Assembly: GCF_033095985.1 (NCBI RefSeq)
Contig: NZ_AP026802.1
Span: 1,612,001 to 1,676,000, forward strand
DNA: 64,000 nucleotides
From: Xylocopilactobacillus apicola
Lineage (GTDB): Bacteria; Bacillota; Bacilli; Lactobacillales; Lactobacillaceae
Reading direction: 5' to 3'
This document shows positions 9,130 to 17,982 of this stretch, in pieces. Both the position numbers and the translations under genes were made by a program. The notes beneath the pieces are model-generated. The model saw only the letters and a program-made list of their open reading frames with translations. It searched no databases and was not told where the DNA came from. Position 1 is the stretch's first letter, and every line of letters starts with the position of its first letter.

Positions 9130-9797
9130 CCGATCACCTGACCATCTTTAACTTGAACTACTCGCTTACAATAAGAGGCGGCTTCAGGATCATGCGTCAC
9201 CATCAAAATTGTCGTGTCATGCTCGGAATTTAGCTTTTGAAAAAGAGTCATGATTTCAGATGAGGTCTTACTATCGAGCGCACCAGTTGGCTCATCGGCA
9301 ACAATGAACGTCGGTTCATTGGCAAGCGCTCGTGCAATGGCAATTCGCTGCTTTTGACCACCTGAGAGCTGACTTGGAAATTGATCTTTCTTAACAAGCA
9401 GCCCAACTTTTTCTAATTGTTTAATGACAATGGGCTTCGCACTACGATGAGTTTTTCCGCAATACAACAAGGGCAACTCTACGTTTTCATAGACGGTATC
9501 AGTCTCAATTAAGTTAAAGGACTGAAAGACAAAACCGACATTGTGATTACGCATCGTGGAAAGATCTTGATCTTTGAACTCTTTGACATCTTGATCAGTG
9601 AAATAATATTCACCCGAGAAATCACGATCTAAAAAACTAATAATATTAATCAAGGTCGACTTCCCAGACCCGCTTGGACCCATAATCGCCGTGAATTCTT
9701 TTTCTTTAATCTCAAGGTCAATGTCTTTTAAAACATATTGAGGGCTATCATCATCATTCATGATGTAGGCCTTATTAATTCCTCTCATCTTAATCAT
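9126..9797 (-). CDS. MacB-like ABC transporter ATPase (cluster B)
   Basis: A 223-residue ATPase with Walker A GPSGSGKST, signature LSGGQKQRIA, Walker [13 protein letters not shown] and switch MVTHDPEAA. Three bases separate it from the adaptor gene and four bases overlap the permease gene, which indicates translational coupling. It energises the MacB-like permease. A near-identical paralogue lies at 36964-37632. Confidence 0.92.
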   Translation of the reverse strand: MIKMRGINKAYIMNDDDSPQYVLKDIDLEIKEKEFTAIMGPSGSGKSTLINIISFLDRDFSGEYYFTDQDVKEFKDQDLSTMRNHNVGFVFQSFNLIETDTVYENVELPLLYCGKTHRSAKPIVIKQLEKVGLLVKKDQFPSQLSGGQKQRIAIARALANEPTFIVADEPTGALDSKTSSEIMTLFQKLNSEHDTTILMVTHDPEAASYCKRVVQVKDGQVIG

Positions 9798-9800
9798 CGG

Positions 9801-10769
9801 CTAGTCCGCTGCTTTATAATTCTTGACAATTGATTCGTCATTTTTCAAACCGCTGGTAACCAAGAAATAGTTGTCCTTTTTCGTTCCTTGAATCTCTTTT
9901 TTCGTGTACTTCGAGCCATTCGCTTTATAAATGTAGAATTTCTTATCTTCTTCTTTAACAGCTGAAAGAGGAATTTTAACTTCATTTAATGGAATCGATA
10001 CTTGAACGTGATTACCATTTTTCAAAGCTTCTTCCGTAGTAATCGAAACCAGATAAGTTGAAATTTTACTTGTGTTGTTATCGGGCCGCTCAGCAATACT
10101 ACTAATAGTTCCCTTGATCTTGTTACCAGAATCGACTGGCGATAATTTCACCGCTTGATCTTTTTGAAGATGACTGAGATCATATTCGCTGACTTGAATC
10201 TGAACAGAGGCTTCGTTACTACTAATTTCAGCCAATGGTTTAACTCCGTCATTACTACCTGTAGGCACCGTCAAAACACCATCAAACTGGGCGTAAACCT
10301 TGTTTGGCGCATCATCTCGCATCTTATTGAGATCTTTAGTTAATTGATTCACTTCATTAGTTAAATTGGTAATTTTTGTAGAATTGCCCTGCACATCTTG
10401 CTTGAGATTATTAATATCAGCATTCTTTTGATTAATTTGCTTCTTCTTATCCAAAAGCGTGTTGTAATCTTTCGTGCTGTAATATGTTGCTATTAGATCT
10501 CCTTGGGTTACCGCTTCGCCATTTTGCTTTTCTAAATTAACTGAATCCCCCAAAGCCTGATTGAAGCTAACACTTTGAGTATTGTTTGATTTATAAATTC
10601 CATTAAAGCTAAGCGGCTCACTCTTTTTGACCTGCAGAGTTTCTGTAATTGTTTCCCTGTCAGGCATCTGAGCAGCAACTCGGCGTTTTTGCAATAATGT
10701 CATTGCCCCGACCAATACTGCAATTATTGCAACACTCGTGATCGTAATTACTATCCAATGTTTTTTCAT
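9801..10769 (-). CDS. MacA/HlyD-like membrane-fusion adaptor (cluster B)
   Basis: A 322-residue adaptor with an N-terminal anchor helix (about 6-26), the first lipoyl half (SLNQALGDSVNLEK-like region around 70-90), a coiled-coil hairpin of Asn/Lys-rich helices (115-155), the second lipoyl half (YAQFDGVLTVP) and beta-barrel segments. In Gram-positive bacteria such adaptors work with MacB-type pumps in peptide export or resistance. It is the first gene of a six-gene operon running to 7030. The start is an ATG with AAAGGAAAAG upstream. Confidence 0.88.
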   Translation of the reverse strand: MKKHWIVITITSVAIIAVLVGAMTLLQKRRVAAQMPDRETITETLQVKKSEPLSFNGIYKSNNTQSVSFNQALGDSVNLEKQNGEAVTQGDLIATYYSTKDYNTLLDKKKQINQKNADINNLKQDVQGNSTKITNLTNEVNQLTKDLNKMRDDAPNKVYAQFDGVLTVPTGSNDGVKPLAEISSNEASVQIQVSEYDLSHLQKDQAVKLSPVDSGNKIKGTISSIAERPDNNTSKISTYLVSITTEEALKNGNHVQVSIPLNEVKIPLSAVKEEDKKFYIYKANGSKYTKKEIQGTKKDNYFLVTSGLKNDESIVKNYKAAD

Positions 10770-10891
10770 TTTCTTTTCCTTTGTTTAAGATAAATTTTCA
10801 AGTTATTTTTTCATTTCAGTGCGTTCACCTTCCACCATTTGTTGAAAAACTTGTTTTGACGAAATTCTATTTTTTGAACTTCGATGTTTTT

Positions 10892-10934
10892 ATCATACAA
10901 GGATAAATTAGATTGAGGAGTAAGTTTACGTCAA
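10892..10934 (-). promoter_or_regulatory. Promoter of cluster B exporter operon with LytTR-like half-site
   Basis: The plus strand carries TTACGTCAA at 10926-10934, identical to the proximal half-site of cluster A. A TATGAT -10 candidate on the minus strand is at 10897-10892. A second copy 21 bp further upstream is not evident, so only one half-site is clear. Confidence 0.5.
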
Positions 10935-10959
10935 TCGACGGATTTAGATTATGAGTAAA

Positions 10960-10996
10960 AAAAAAGAACCGTTCAGGTGTTACCTAAACGGTTTTT
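10960..10996 (-). terminator. Terminator of the WxL protein gene
   Basis: On the minus strand the stem AACCGTTTAGGT pairs with ACCTGAACGGTT and is followed by a run of T, three bases after the stop codon of the WxL gene. The loop side resembles the palindromic TTCAGGTAATACSTGAA element seen elsewhere in the window. Confidence 0.85.
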
Positions 10997-10998
10997 CA

Positions 10999-13900
10999 TT
11001 ATGGAGTTGTATCAATCAACGTCCAAGTAAGTTTAGAACTATAAGATCGGCCATTAAGTCGGCTATCGTTATTTGGACGATAGATCGTTAACTTATTATT
11101 TGAATCAGTTAAACCTGCACCGGTTAATACATCAAAATCATGATTACCAACACCCGAAGCAATGGTATCAGCAGTTGAAATTAAATCAGAAAAAATATTT
11201 GTTGTATTTTGAAGCAATCCTAAATCAATTGTTTCGATCGGAAGTTCAGTAACTCCCGGATAAGTCTCCTTAAACTTTGAAGCTACAATATCCAACGACC
11301 AATCATGAGTTTTATCAACTCGATCATCAAGGATTTTCCCAGCGTAGGAAGTTGTATCTTTTGATTTGAGATAACCCGTATTGTAAGATCCATAACGTCC
11401 GAAACTAATTGGTGCAGTTAAATTATTCGAATCTAATGGTAACTTCAATTGTAAAGTATCACTTCTTAGTTCAATTGTTGCATTAGCGGTTGTAGTTGTT
11501 GCTGCAGGAGGTACCGCACCAGTTGGCACAGTATAAGTAATATTATTTACTTGTTGACCAAATGCATTTGCATTGTTAGTCATTTGACTACTAATATCAG
11601 TGGTCGATCCATCAGAATTAATTTTAAGAGCCCTGGCTTCATTCGGATTAGTGGTTGTTACCCAATTTTGCCACTGTGCTGGAGTCCAAGAAGCAGATCC
11701 ATCAGGAATTTTTACAACTGCATTTGGCTTATTAACTTCAATGAAAACCGGAAGACTAGAGATTGTTACTTTCCCTTCTACAACTGTTGTATTGCCACTT
11801 GGATCAGTTACATTAACGTAAACTGACTTATTATTTCCAGGAGTTCCCCAAAATGTCGTATCAGTTGCTAAGTTGCGTGAATCAAAAGTAAATTTATAAT
11901 CGCTAAGCTTAGTAAAAGCATTTGAATTAATACCTGGATACAAATCACTAATTTTAGTAAGTCCTGTAGCAGGATCCACACTAGTATCAACAAAATATTT
12001 TGGATCAGGAGCTGGGCGATCCACAACTGAATATCTTAAAGGAGCTGCTTGAGCCCTTGGTTTACCCTTATCTAAAACTTCTGTATTCGCAAAATTATAA
12101 TTACCTCGACTAAATGCAAATGCCTGAATCCTTCCATTTTCATTCGGTCTCGTATTTTCAGGATCACTCGGATCACTCGCCATAAAGGTTTCAAAAATAC
12201 CAATTACTGGTTCCCCTGCAAGAACAGTAAAAGTCCCATCTGGTTTTGTAATCGCAGAAAATTTAGAAGTAATGTCCAGACCTGATGCTGAAATGTCTGC
12301 CCATCTAGGATCAGGATCAATTTTATTATAAAATGGCTGATCTAAATCAACTGAACCTACCTCACTTGCCGCTGCAGTATTTTTAACGTGTCCACTTAAT
12401 CTGACGTATGCCCCATCCATTGGCACATAATCACCTTCGGGATCATTAATGTTATCAGTAACAACTTTGCCGCTTATTTGATAAGAATTGACATCGCTAC
12501 TTGGACTATCAACTGGTTTTGAAGTAAAGTCCATAAAGTAGACCGTCGGAATATAATGAAACATTACCCGTTGGAATCTATTGGTATTATAGTTAATACG
12601 CATATCTGCAATATCATTTGGGAAAAGAGAAGATGCTGCTGCATCAATATTCACAAATCCCGCACTGTTATAGTTTGCAATAAAGTTAAAAATCGACTGC
12701 CACATGAAATCTTTTCCCTCAACATTATCATAAGGATCAGGGTGTGTGCCTGTTGCTGCAGAATTCCCACGATTCCAGGCGTAAACATCCATGTTTTCAA
12801 CATGCATCTGTCCTGGATTCATTGAGATCAAATTAGTATTTGGCTGTGTTCCTTTATATTGAATATTAACCATCCGAGCACGGTTAAACTCAAACGTTGC
12901 GGTGGAACCAAGTTGAATCAAAGAACGAGCGCCAGTATAATCACCATCTCCCTCTAAATTAAAGGTTCCTGGCTGAGCAACGCTAACCTTCGCTCCCGAT
13001 TCCATGTTTAATACTGGCTGAATACTTACTTTCGCGTCAGTCGATTCAATATTAAATTTTGCCCACTTACCAACATCTAATGAAGCTCCTACCCCCAAAC
13101 TCACTGCTCCTCTACTTAATCCTGCTGAAGCAATTGGTCCCGTTTGAGTTCCGTTAATAGTGGCATAATCATCAACTTTAACATTAGGATTAAATCCACC
13201 CTGGGGCGTTAAATTAATGAGGTCTCTAGTGTAAGACGGATTATGCGTTATATTATTTGGGTTAGTATCACCACTAGGAGAAGTATTTTGAAATTCATAT
13301 GCATTAATATTTAGTACTGCGTGAGGATGAACTTCTAGTTCCCCACTCCATAGTTGAATAGTCGCCGTATAATCTGAATATTCTGCTCTTGATCCTTGAT
13401 TAGTAGATTCAACATTAACTTCCGCATGATCCATAACATTGACATTACAAGGTTTTCCGTTACTAAGATAATATCCTAACACAAAAGCACCAGTTGTGGC
13501 TGTTTTTCCTTCGAATTTTGTATTAAGCGCAAATGTTACATTATAACTTTCCATAATCTGTTGGCACTCATATGATTCAGAAGAACCGGCTGGAGCATTG
13601 GTTGGTAAATGACCAAAAGCATAAAGCATCTTCCCAGGTCTTGCGTCATCATAAATTAAACCGTTACTGTTTGTTGCACCAGTAGTACTGACAGGTTCTA
13701 ACGTTTGATAAGAAATCGTCGATTGAACATCGTTATAACCAGTGAATACTATATCCGTACGATAGGATGCCGCTAACTGAGAACCACGATATTTTATATT
13801 GCGATAAATAACAGTTTTATCGATTGGATTCCCGACGGCTGAACCAGGGCCAAAATAATCTGTGCCTTGCAAATTAATATTATTAAATACAAACTTAGAC

Positions 13901-14709
13901 TTAAAATAATTACTATTCAAATCGATCCTAGAGTTATCAATTGAACCATTAAAATCTAACGTATGTTTTGTTTTTGTAGGATCCCTCGGATCAATTCCAT
14001 CAATTACTATATTTCGGTTTGGAATATATTGATTCGTATAAGCAACCAAATTATTAAAACTTTGATAACCATTGACCGTAGTTGCTAATGTAAAAACAAT
14101 ATCCTTGGTCAAAACAATGTGGGTAATATTAACCTGAGCTATTGCACCAGATCCATCTGGAGCAAATGAAGGAAAAGGATCTGTTGATTTATATGCCCCT
14201 CTACGCCCCCAAAGTGCATTCAAAAGTTCATCAGGTGTTGAAACATAAGCGGTCTCTCCCTCAGACTTATATCTTTGAATCTGATCATAGACATCATCTT
14301 TTGTTAAGCGCTCCTTAATTTGAAGATCAGTTTCTGGGTGGGTCTTCACTCGAAACTTTTTAATATTCTCTGGATCGTCTGGGTCAGGCGTATCATATTG
14401 TGTTCGAGGATCATCAGTTGCACTACCATAAATCCCAGGTAAAAACCCATTTCCATAAAAAGGAGCATAAATATCAGGTTTAGAGTTCAAACTATTATCT
14501 TTTGCCAAAACTGAGATAGGATGCAAGTCCATTAAACTAATATTAGATAGATTTGAAGTTTTACTTGCGCTAACTCTCAAACCTGAAAATATTACAGTTA
14601 AAAAAACCAACAAAAACAAACTAACCAATCTCCAAATATTATTCCTTGAACTTCTTTTGGAGATTAACCTCGATATTCTAAACTTTTTCCCACTAACTAA
14701 CTTATTCAA
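10999..14709 (-). CDS. WxL-domain surface protein with pectate-lyase-like adhesive region
   Basis: A 1236-residue secreted protein. Residues 1-50 form a long signal peptide (basic start, then LFLLVFLTVIFSGLRVSAS). Residues about 140-720 look like the beta-helix 'pectate lyase-like adhesive' region seen in lactic acid bacteria surface proteins (repeated NVNVMDHAEVNVES, IDGIDPRD-type strands). Ig/carboxypeptidase-like modules follow. The last about 170 residues are a WxL domain, with DWSLDI and the final LTWTLIDTTP as the two WxL motifs, which bind peptidoglycan non-covalently. There is no LPXTG. The start is a TTG with GGGAGGAG eight bases upstream. It has its own promoter and terminator and lies between sensor pair C and the exporter operon. 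A role in adhesion is inferred. Confidence 0.85.
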   Translation of the reverse strand: MNKLVSGKKFRISRLISKRSSRNNIWRLVSLFLLVFLTVIFSGLRVSASKTSNLSNISLMDLHPISVLAKDNSLNSKPDIYAPFYGNGFLPGIYGSATDDPRTQYDTPDPDDPENIKKFRVKTHPETDLQIKERLTKDDVYDQIQRYKSEGETAYVSTPDELLNALWGRRGAYKSTDPFPSFAPDGSGAIAQVNITHIVLTKDIVFTLATTVNGYQSFNNLVAYTNQYIPNRNIVIDGIDPRDPTKTKHTLDFNGSIDNSRIDLNSNYFKSKFVFNNINLQGTDYFGPGSAVGNPIDKTVIYRNIKYRGSQLAASYRTDIVFTGYNDVQSTISYQTLEPVSTTGATNSNGLIYDDARPGKMLYAFGHLPTNAPAGSSESYECQQIMESYNVTFALNTKFEGKTATTGAFVLGYYLSNGKPCNVNVMDHAEVNVESTNQGSRAEYSDYTATIQLWSGELEVHPHAVLNINAYEFQNTSPSGDTNPNNITHNPSYTRDLINLTPQGGFNPNVKVDDYATINGTQTGPIASAGLSRGAVSLGVGASLDVGKWAKFNIESTDAKVSIQPVLNMESGAKVSVAQPGTFNLEGDGDYTGARSLIQLGSTATFEFNRARMVNIQYKGTQPNTNLISMNPGQMHVENMDVYAWNRGNSAATGTHPDPYDNVEGKDFMWQSIFNFIANYNSAGFVNIDAAASSLFPNDIADMRINYNTNRFQRVMFHYIPTVYFMDFTSKPVDSPSSDVNSYQISGKVVTDNINDPEGDYVPMDGAYVRLSGHVKNTAAASEVGSVDLDQPFYNKIDPDPRWADISASGLDITSKFSAITKPDGTFTVLAGEPVIGIFETFMASDPSDPENTRPNENGRIQAFAFSRGNYNFANTEVLDKGKPRAQAAPLRYSVVDRPAPDPKYFVDTSVDPATGLTKISDLYPGINSNAFTKLSDYKFTFDSRNLATDTTFWGTPGNNKSVYVNVTDPSGNTTVVEGKVTISSLPVFIEVNKPNAVVKIPDGSASWTPAQWQNWVTTTNPNEARALKINSDGSTTDISSQMTNNANAFGQQVNNITYTVPTGAVPPAATTTTANATIELRSDTLQLKLPLDSNNLTAPISFGRYGSYNTGYLKSKDTTSYAGKILDDRVDKTHDWSLDIVASKFKETYPGVTELPIETIDLGLLQNTTNIFSDLISTADTIASGVGNHDFDVLTGAGLTDSNNKLTIYRPNNDSRLNGRSYSSKLTWTLIDTTP

Positions 14710-14777
14710 CAGCTGTACTCCTCCCTAAATCAATCCCTACAAACCCTTGTTACATGCTATAAAACAGCTTCGTTTTA

Positions 14778-14806
14778 ATTATATCACCTATATTTAAGTT
14801 AACCAC
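14778..14806 (-). promoter_or_regulatory. Probable promoter of the WxL gene
   Basis: The minus strand has TATAAT at 14783-14778 preceded by TG, with GTGGTT or TTGTGG 17-19 bases upstream as a weak -35. No LytTR pair is seen close to it. Confidence 0.55.
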
Positions 14807-15105
14807 AAAAAAGTCGAATTTTTTTGCATATTTTAGGTTATTTTTTTTCGAAATCTGAAAACTATTTCCAATTTTCCAAAAAAATTCGTAAGTCTTGTTA
14901 ACTGACTAATATACTTCAACAAGGTATTTACGAAGGTTTATAAACTACCATAACTCGAAAAAATCAAAGAATAATCCTAAGATAAATTTTTTTGACTCTT
15001 TAATAATCATATGGTATAAGAAGAATGATCTTAGATTTTTTAAAGAATAGCAAATTTAAATTGATTTTCTTGTGACAGCGACAGTGGTTATGTCAGCAAT
15101 CAAAA
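14807..15105. other. AT-rich interval without a supported gene
   Basis: No reading frame of normal length lies between the WxL promoter and the terminator of regulator C. One minus-strand 21-codon frame (15010-14945, MIIKESKKFILGLFFDFFELW with the W as last residue before TAG) is hydrophobic and sits just after a two-component pair, a usual place for a signal peptide gene. It lacks a convincing ribosome site and may be chance. Confidence 0.25.
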
Positions 15106-15128
15106 AAACAACCTTCAAATTGGTTGTT
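15104..15128 (-). terminator. Terminator of sensor pair C
   Basis: AAACAACC pairs with GGTTGTTT around an 8-base loop, and on the minus strand a T-run follows. It begins two bases after the stop of regulator C. Confidence 0.85.
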
Positions 15129-15130
15129 TA

Positions 15131-15907
15131 TCACTTTGAGTATGGTTGAAGATTGAATTCATTTAATAATTTTTCGAATTTTTTTTGCTGCCTCCTAGAA
15201 CATTGGAGCTCAGCCCCATTGGACATGGAAATTATCTCATCTTTGGCCGAACGGCTGACAACTTCCTTCAAATTAATGATTGTACTGCGGTGGCAACGGA
15301 AAAAGTAATTTGGTAACTCGTATTCAAGTTTTCCAAGCGAACCGTTGCATTCAAAGTTTTGATGCTTCGACATGACCTGCAGTTTATGGTTACCGACGAT
15401 TTCTAACATGATGAGCTCATTAATTGGCACATATTTCTCTTCATAATCCGAAGTAAACTTGATACGCTTAGGGTGATTTTCTTGCTCTTGATTGACTTGC
15501 TCGGTTTGATAACGCTCAGCAATTGCTTTTAATGTCGATTCTACTCTATTTTTGAGTAGCGCAGGATCAGGAGTTTTCACAATATAATCAAAGGTACCAA
15601 GTTTATACTCAAAGGTCAGCATCCCAAATTCCAAATGCGAAGTAATAAAGATGATGAAGCCCCGCGGGTCGCTTTCTCTAATTTTAATTGCCAGTTTCAA
15701 ACCATCGTAAGTTTCATTTGAAAGATCAATATCTAAAAAATAAACATTAGTTTCACTAGGTTCAAAATGTTCAGCAATTTCAACGGGATCGGTAGATGCC
15801 AGTTCAATTTGCATCGGAACCTCGGCAAAAAGAATTGCGTCCTCAATGATTTTTTTAATTGCTAATAAATGGATTTCTTGATCGTCACAAACATAGATTT
15901 TAATCAT
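15131..15907 (-). CDS. LytTR response regulator C
   Basis: A 258-residue regulator with receiver motifs CDDQ, YFLDIDLS (phospho-Asp), TSH and YIVKTPD, and a LytTR domain (EIVGNHKL, RCHRSTIINL). I used the ATG at 15907; the reading frame extends to 15994 but that part overlaps the kinase gene and has no ribosome site, whereas AGGAAAT precedes 15907. It lies four bases after the kinase stop. Regulators A, C and D are clear paralogues, so they may recognise the same or overlapping operators. Confidence 0.93.
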   Translation of the reverse strand: MIKIYVCDDQEIHLLAIKKIIEDAILFAEVPMQIELASTDPVEIAEHFEPSETNVYFLDIDLSNETYDGLKLAIKIRESDPRGFIIFITSHLEFGMLTFEYKLGTFDYIVKTPDPALLKNRVESTLKAIAERYQTEQVNQEQENHPKRIKFTSDYEEKYVPINELIMLEIVGNHKLQVMSKHQNFECNGSLGKLEYELPNYFFRCHRSTIINLKEVVSRSAKDEIISMSNGAELQCSRRQQKKFEKLLNEFNLQPYSK

Positions 15908-15911
15908 AAGT

Positions 15912-17288
15912 TTATTTCCTAATAAATATTTTTTGAGTAAAAATATAGTTGGCACAAGTTGTTTCAAGCCCGAGATGATTTGAACTATTAACAATTTCTT
16001 TTAAATTCTGGAGTCCAAAACCACGATTTTTTCCTTTGGTCGATTTTCCGGCAACCACGTTAAGTGTTTCCTCTTTGCAAGTATTAGCAACCGCAATAAT
16101 CGTTCGTTCGTAAGAATCGATAAAAGCAATTCGAATCATCGGCTGTTTTTGGTTCCGGCATTCCTCAATCGCATTATCCAAAATGATCCCAAGCCCCCGT
16201 GACAAATCAAAAGGGTCAACCCGCCTAATTTGGATGTCTTCACTGCACTCAACCGATACCCTAATCCCAAGCTGGGACGCTTGCACTACTTTGGTCGAAA
16301 TCAGGCCTTTGACTGCCGGAAGATTGATTCGCTTAAGCTGATGGAGCGTTCCTGTTTTAAGCTTAACATTATTTTCCATCAACTGATTTTTCTTAAGAAA
16401 ATGCTTCAACTCAGGAACGTCAACTCGGTCATCTTCAATGTAGCCAGTGATCCCCATCAGCATGTTCTTGTAGTCGTGCTGAACTTTTTGAATATCAAAT
16501 TGCATCTTCTCTAAAGTATCAATGTAATTTTCCATCATCACTTTTTCCGTAGCTAAGCGCTTATGCTTACGATTCTTATTTACTTCATAGCTAGTATATG
16601 CCACCGCCACAATGATAAAAGCTACAAACCAGCGGAAAACCCTATCAAGATCATTGAATTCTTTAGAGTTCATCTTGATTGTAAAAGTTTCCCCGTGCTT
16701 AACTACATCGTTGTTTGGTTTTGAGATAATGGTGACATTATGGGGGGATTTTGGCGCAAAGAACAGTCCAAATGCGACTACCAAAAGAAAACCACTGATG
16801 ATAACCCTTTTGTTTCGTGTTTTAAACAGTAAAGATATCGCTCGCCGAAACTTATTGCGCAAAATTAGAGTTAAAACTATTTGAATTACAATTTCTAAAA
16901 CAAATTCCACTATATAGAACTGCGGAAGCGGTTTCATATTCTTTATAACTCGCAAGTAATTTAATAGATCAAATATTTTTTTGATAAATCCATTTTCAAT
17001 TAGGAAAAATAAAAGCATCGGACCAAATTCCACCTGCTTACGTCCCATAATCAAATAATAGCCATAAATAATAATCGCCGTAATAACGAGATATTGATTG
17101 GAATCGATTACAAACATACTATGATTGAAATGCGAAATCCTGATAAACGCTTCACACACCATGAAGCTAATTAAGAACAACGCAATCTTATGCTTGGCAG
17201 TAAATAGTTTGTTGAAGAACAAAAAAATGTTCATTTCAAGTACCACACTACCTAATAGCATGGCGAAGTCACTGAAAATATTAAGCAA
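15912..17288 (-). CDS. AgrC/ComD-type (HPK10) histidine kinase C
   Basis: A 458-residue sensor kinase. The N-terminal half has about six to seven membrane helices; the C-terminal half has coiled-coil sequence VMMENYIDTLEKMQ, the His box VQHDYKN, N box ILDNAIEEC and G box RGFGLQNL. Kinases of this family sense secreted peptides. The TTG start at 17288 has AAAAAGGA eight bases upstream, and the same start arrangement is seen in kinase D. The intact gene supplies the reference that shows kinase A is frameshifted. Confidence 0.93.
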   Translation of the reverse strand: MLNIFSDFAMLLGSVVLEMNIFLFFNKLFTAKHKIALFLISFMVCEAFIRISHFNHSMFVIDSNQYLVITAIIIYGYYLIMGRKQVEFGPMLLFFLIENGFIKKIFDLLNYLRVIKNMKPLPQFYIVEFVLEIVIQIVLTLILRNKFRRAISLLFKTRNKRVIISGFLLVVAFGLFFAPKSPHNVTIISKPNNDVVKHGETFTIKMNSKEFNDLDRVFRWFVAFIIVAVAYTSYEVNKNRKHKRLATEKVMMENYIDTLEKMQFDIQKVQHDYKNMLMGITGYIEDDRVDVPELKHFLKKNQLMENNVKLKTGTLHQLKRINLPAVKGLISTKVVQASQLGIRVSVECSEDIQIRRVDPFDLSRGLGIILDNAIEECRNQKQPMIRIAFIDSYERTIIAVANTCKEETLNVVAGKSTKGKNRGFGLQNLKEIVNSSNHLGLETTCANYIFTQKIFIRK

Positions 17289-17351
17289 ATTTTGATTCCT
17301 TTTTATTTTAGTTTATCACACACGATTGGAGAAACATTATTTTATTATGCC

Positions 17352-17387
17352 ATATTACCGACAGAAAATGTTAAAAGTTTACGCCAA
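17352..17387 (-). promoter_or_regulatory. Promoter of sensor pair C with LytTR-like half-site
   Basis: The plus strand has TTACGCCAA at 17379-17387, and TAATAT reads on the minus strand at 17357-17352, 21 bases away. This suggests autoregulation of the sensor pair. A second half-site 21 bp upstream is not recognisable. Confidence 0.5.
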
Positions 17388-17414
17388 TGCAGCCATTTTC
17401 TTCATCAATTTAAA

Positions 17415-17448
17415 AGAAAAACCGTTCAGGTAATACGCGAACGGTTTT
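17415..17448. terminator. Bidirectional hairpin next to the CRISPR repeat
   Basis: AACCGTTC and GAACGGTT enclose an 11-base loop (AGGTAATACGC); A-runs on one side and T-runs on the other allow termination on either strand. No gene ends right beside it today, which suggests that neighbouring genes were lost. Confidence 0.7.
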
Positions 17449-17494
17449 TTGTGTGGATACCCGCTGCTCTTGGGTCATGGGCTCGCTGTAAAAA

Positions 17495-17522
17495 GGATCA
17501 CCCCCGCATCCGCGGGGAATAC
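17495..17522. CRISPR. Single type I-E-like CRISPR repeat (orphan, serves as left att site)
   Basis: The 28 bases begin GGATCACCCC and end CGCGGGGAATAC; the complement begins GTATTCCCCGCG and ends GGGGGTGATCC, matching the form of type I-E repeats known from lactobacilli and bifidobacteria, including the CCCCGC/GCGGGG stem. No second full repeat at 61-bp spacing and no cas gene is present. Its last 19 bases recur at 19857-19875 at the other end of the integrase element. Confidence 0.75.
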
Positions 17523-17561
17523 TGATAAAGATGCAAAAAAAATAACCCTTTCAGATTTGGT

Positions 17562-17883
17562 AATGAGAAAACACGCAGGTGACAAAGAAATTATTGTCAC
17601 TTACATCAACGGAGAATCGATGAACAGGATTATGCCTAATCACTCTCTAATTGCAATAAAAAAATGTACCTCAGTTAAAGATTTAAGGGATGGCGACATT
17701 GTCGCTTTTAAAGATGCTGAGCAAATGTGCGTCAAGGAATTTTTTAACGATTTTCAAAGTCGTACTTTTTCCTTCAGCCCAAACAGCGCGGATAAATCTC
17801 TTACCCCAGTGATCTATCGTTGGGAAGATACTAAGAACATCAAGATCATCGGAAAGGTAGTAATATGTGTTGTAAATTTTTAG
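17562..17883 (+). pseudogene. C-terminal fragment of a CI/LexA-like (S24) phage repressor
   Basis: The frame encodes the S24 peptidase-like dimerisation/cleavage domain: INGESMNRIMPNHSLIAIKK (catalytic-type Ser in GESM), LRDGDIVAF and a Lys in QMCVKEFF. The helix-turn-helix half is absent; in the same frame upstream the DNA is the CRISPR repeat itself. The open frame starts formally at 17449 but that part is not phage coding. A truncated repressor lacking its DNA-binding domain would not keep lysogeny. Confidence 0.7.
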
Positions 17884-17982
17884 AGCAAATAAAAAGATCT
17901 CAAACCCTGACAAGTAGAGATCCCACGTAGTAACCAATTTATACATACGTTTCTTTTATTTTAACAAATTTACTGACAAGAT

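Noticed and set aside
10850-10925. A 28-codon basic frame (end NKFFNKWWKVNALK) as a bacteriocin peptide
   Set aside because: It overlaps the -10 box of the exporter promoter and has no proper start or ribosome site.
17455-17494. The 34 bases left of the CRISPR repeat as a spacer preceded by a degenerate repeat ending GGATAC
   Set aside because: Only about half of the last 12 bases match the repeat and the spacing is 34 rather than 33, so a second repeat is not supported.
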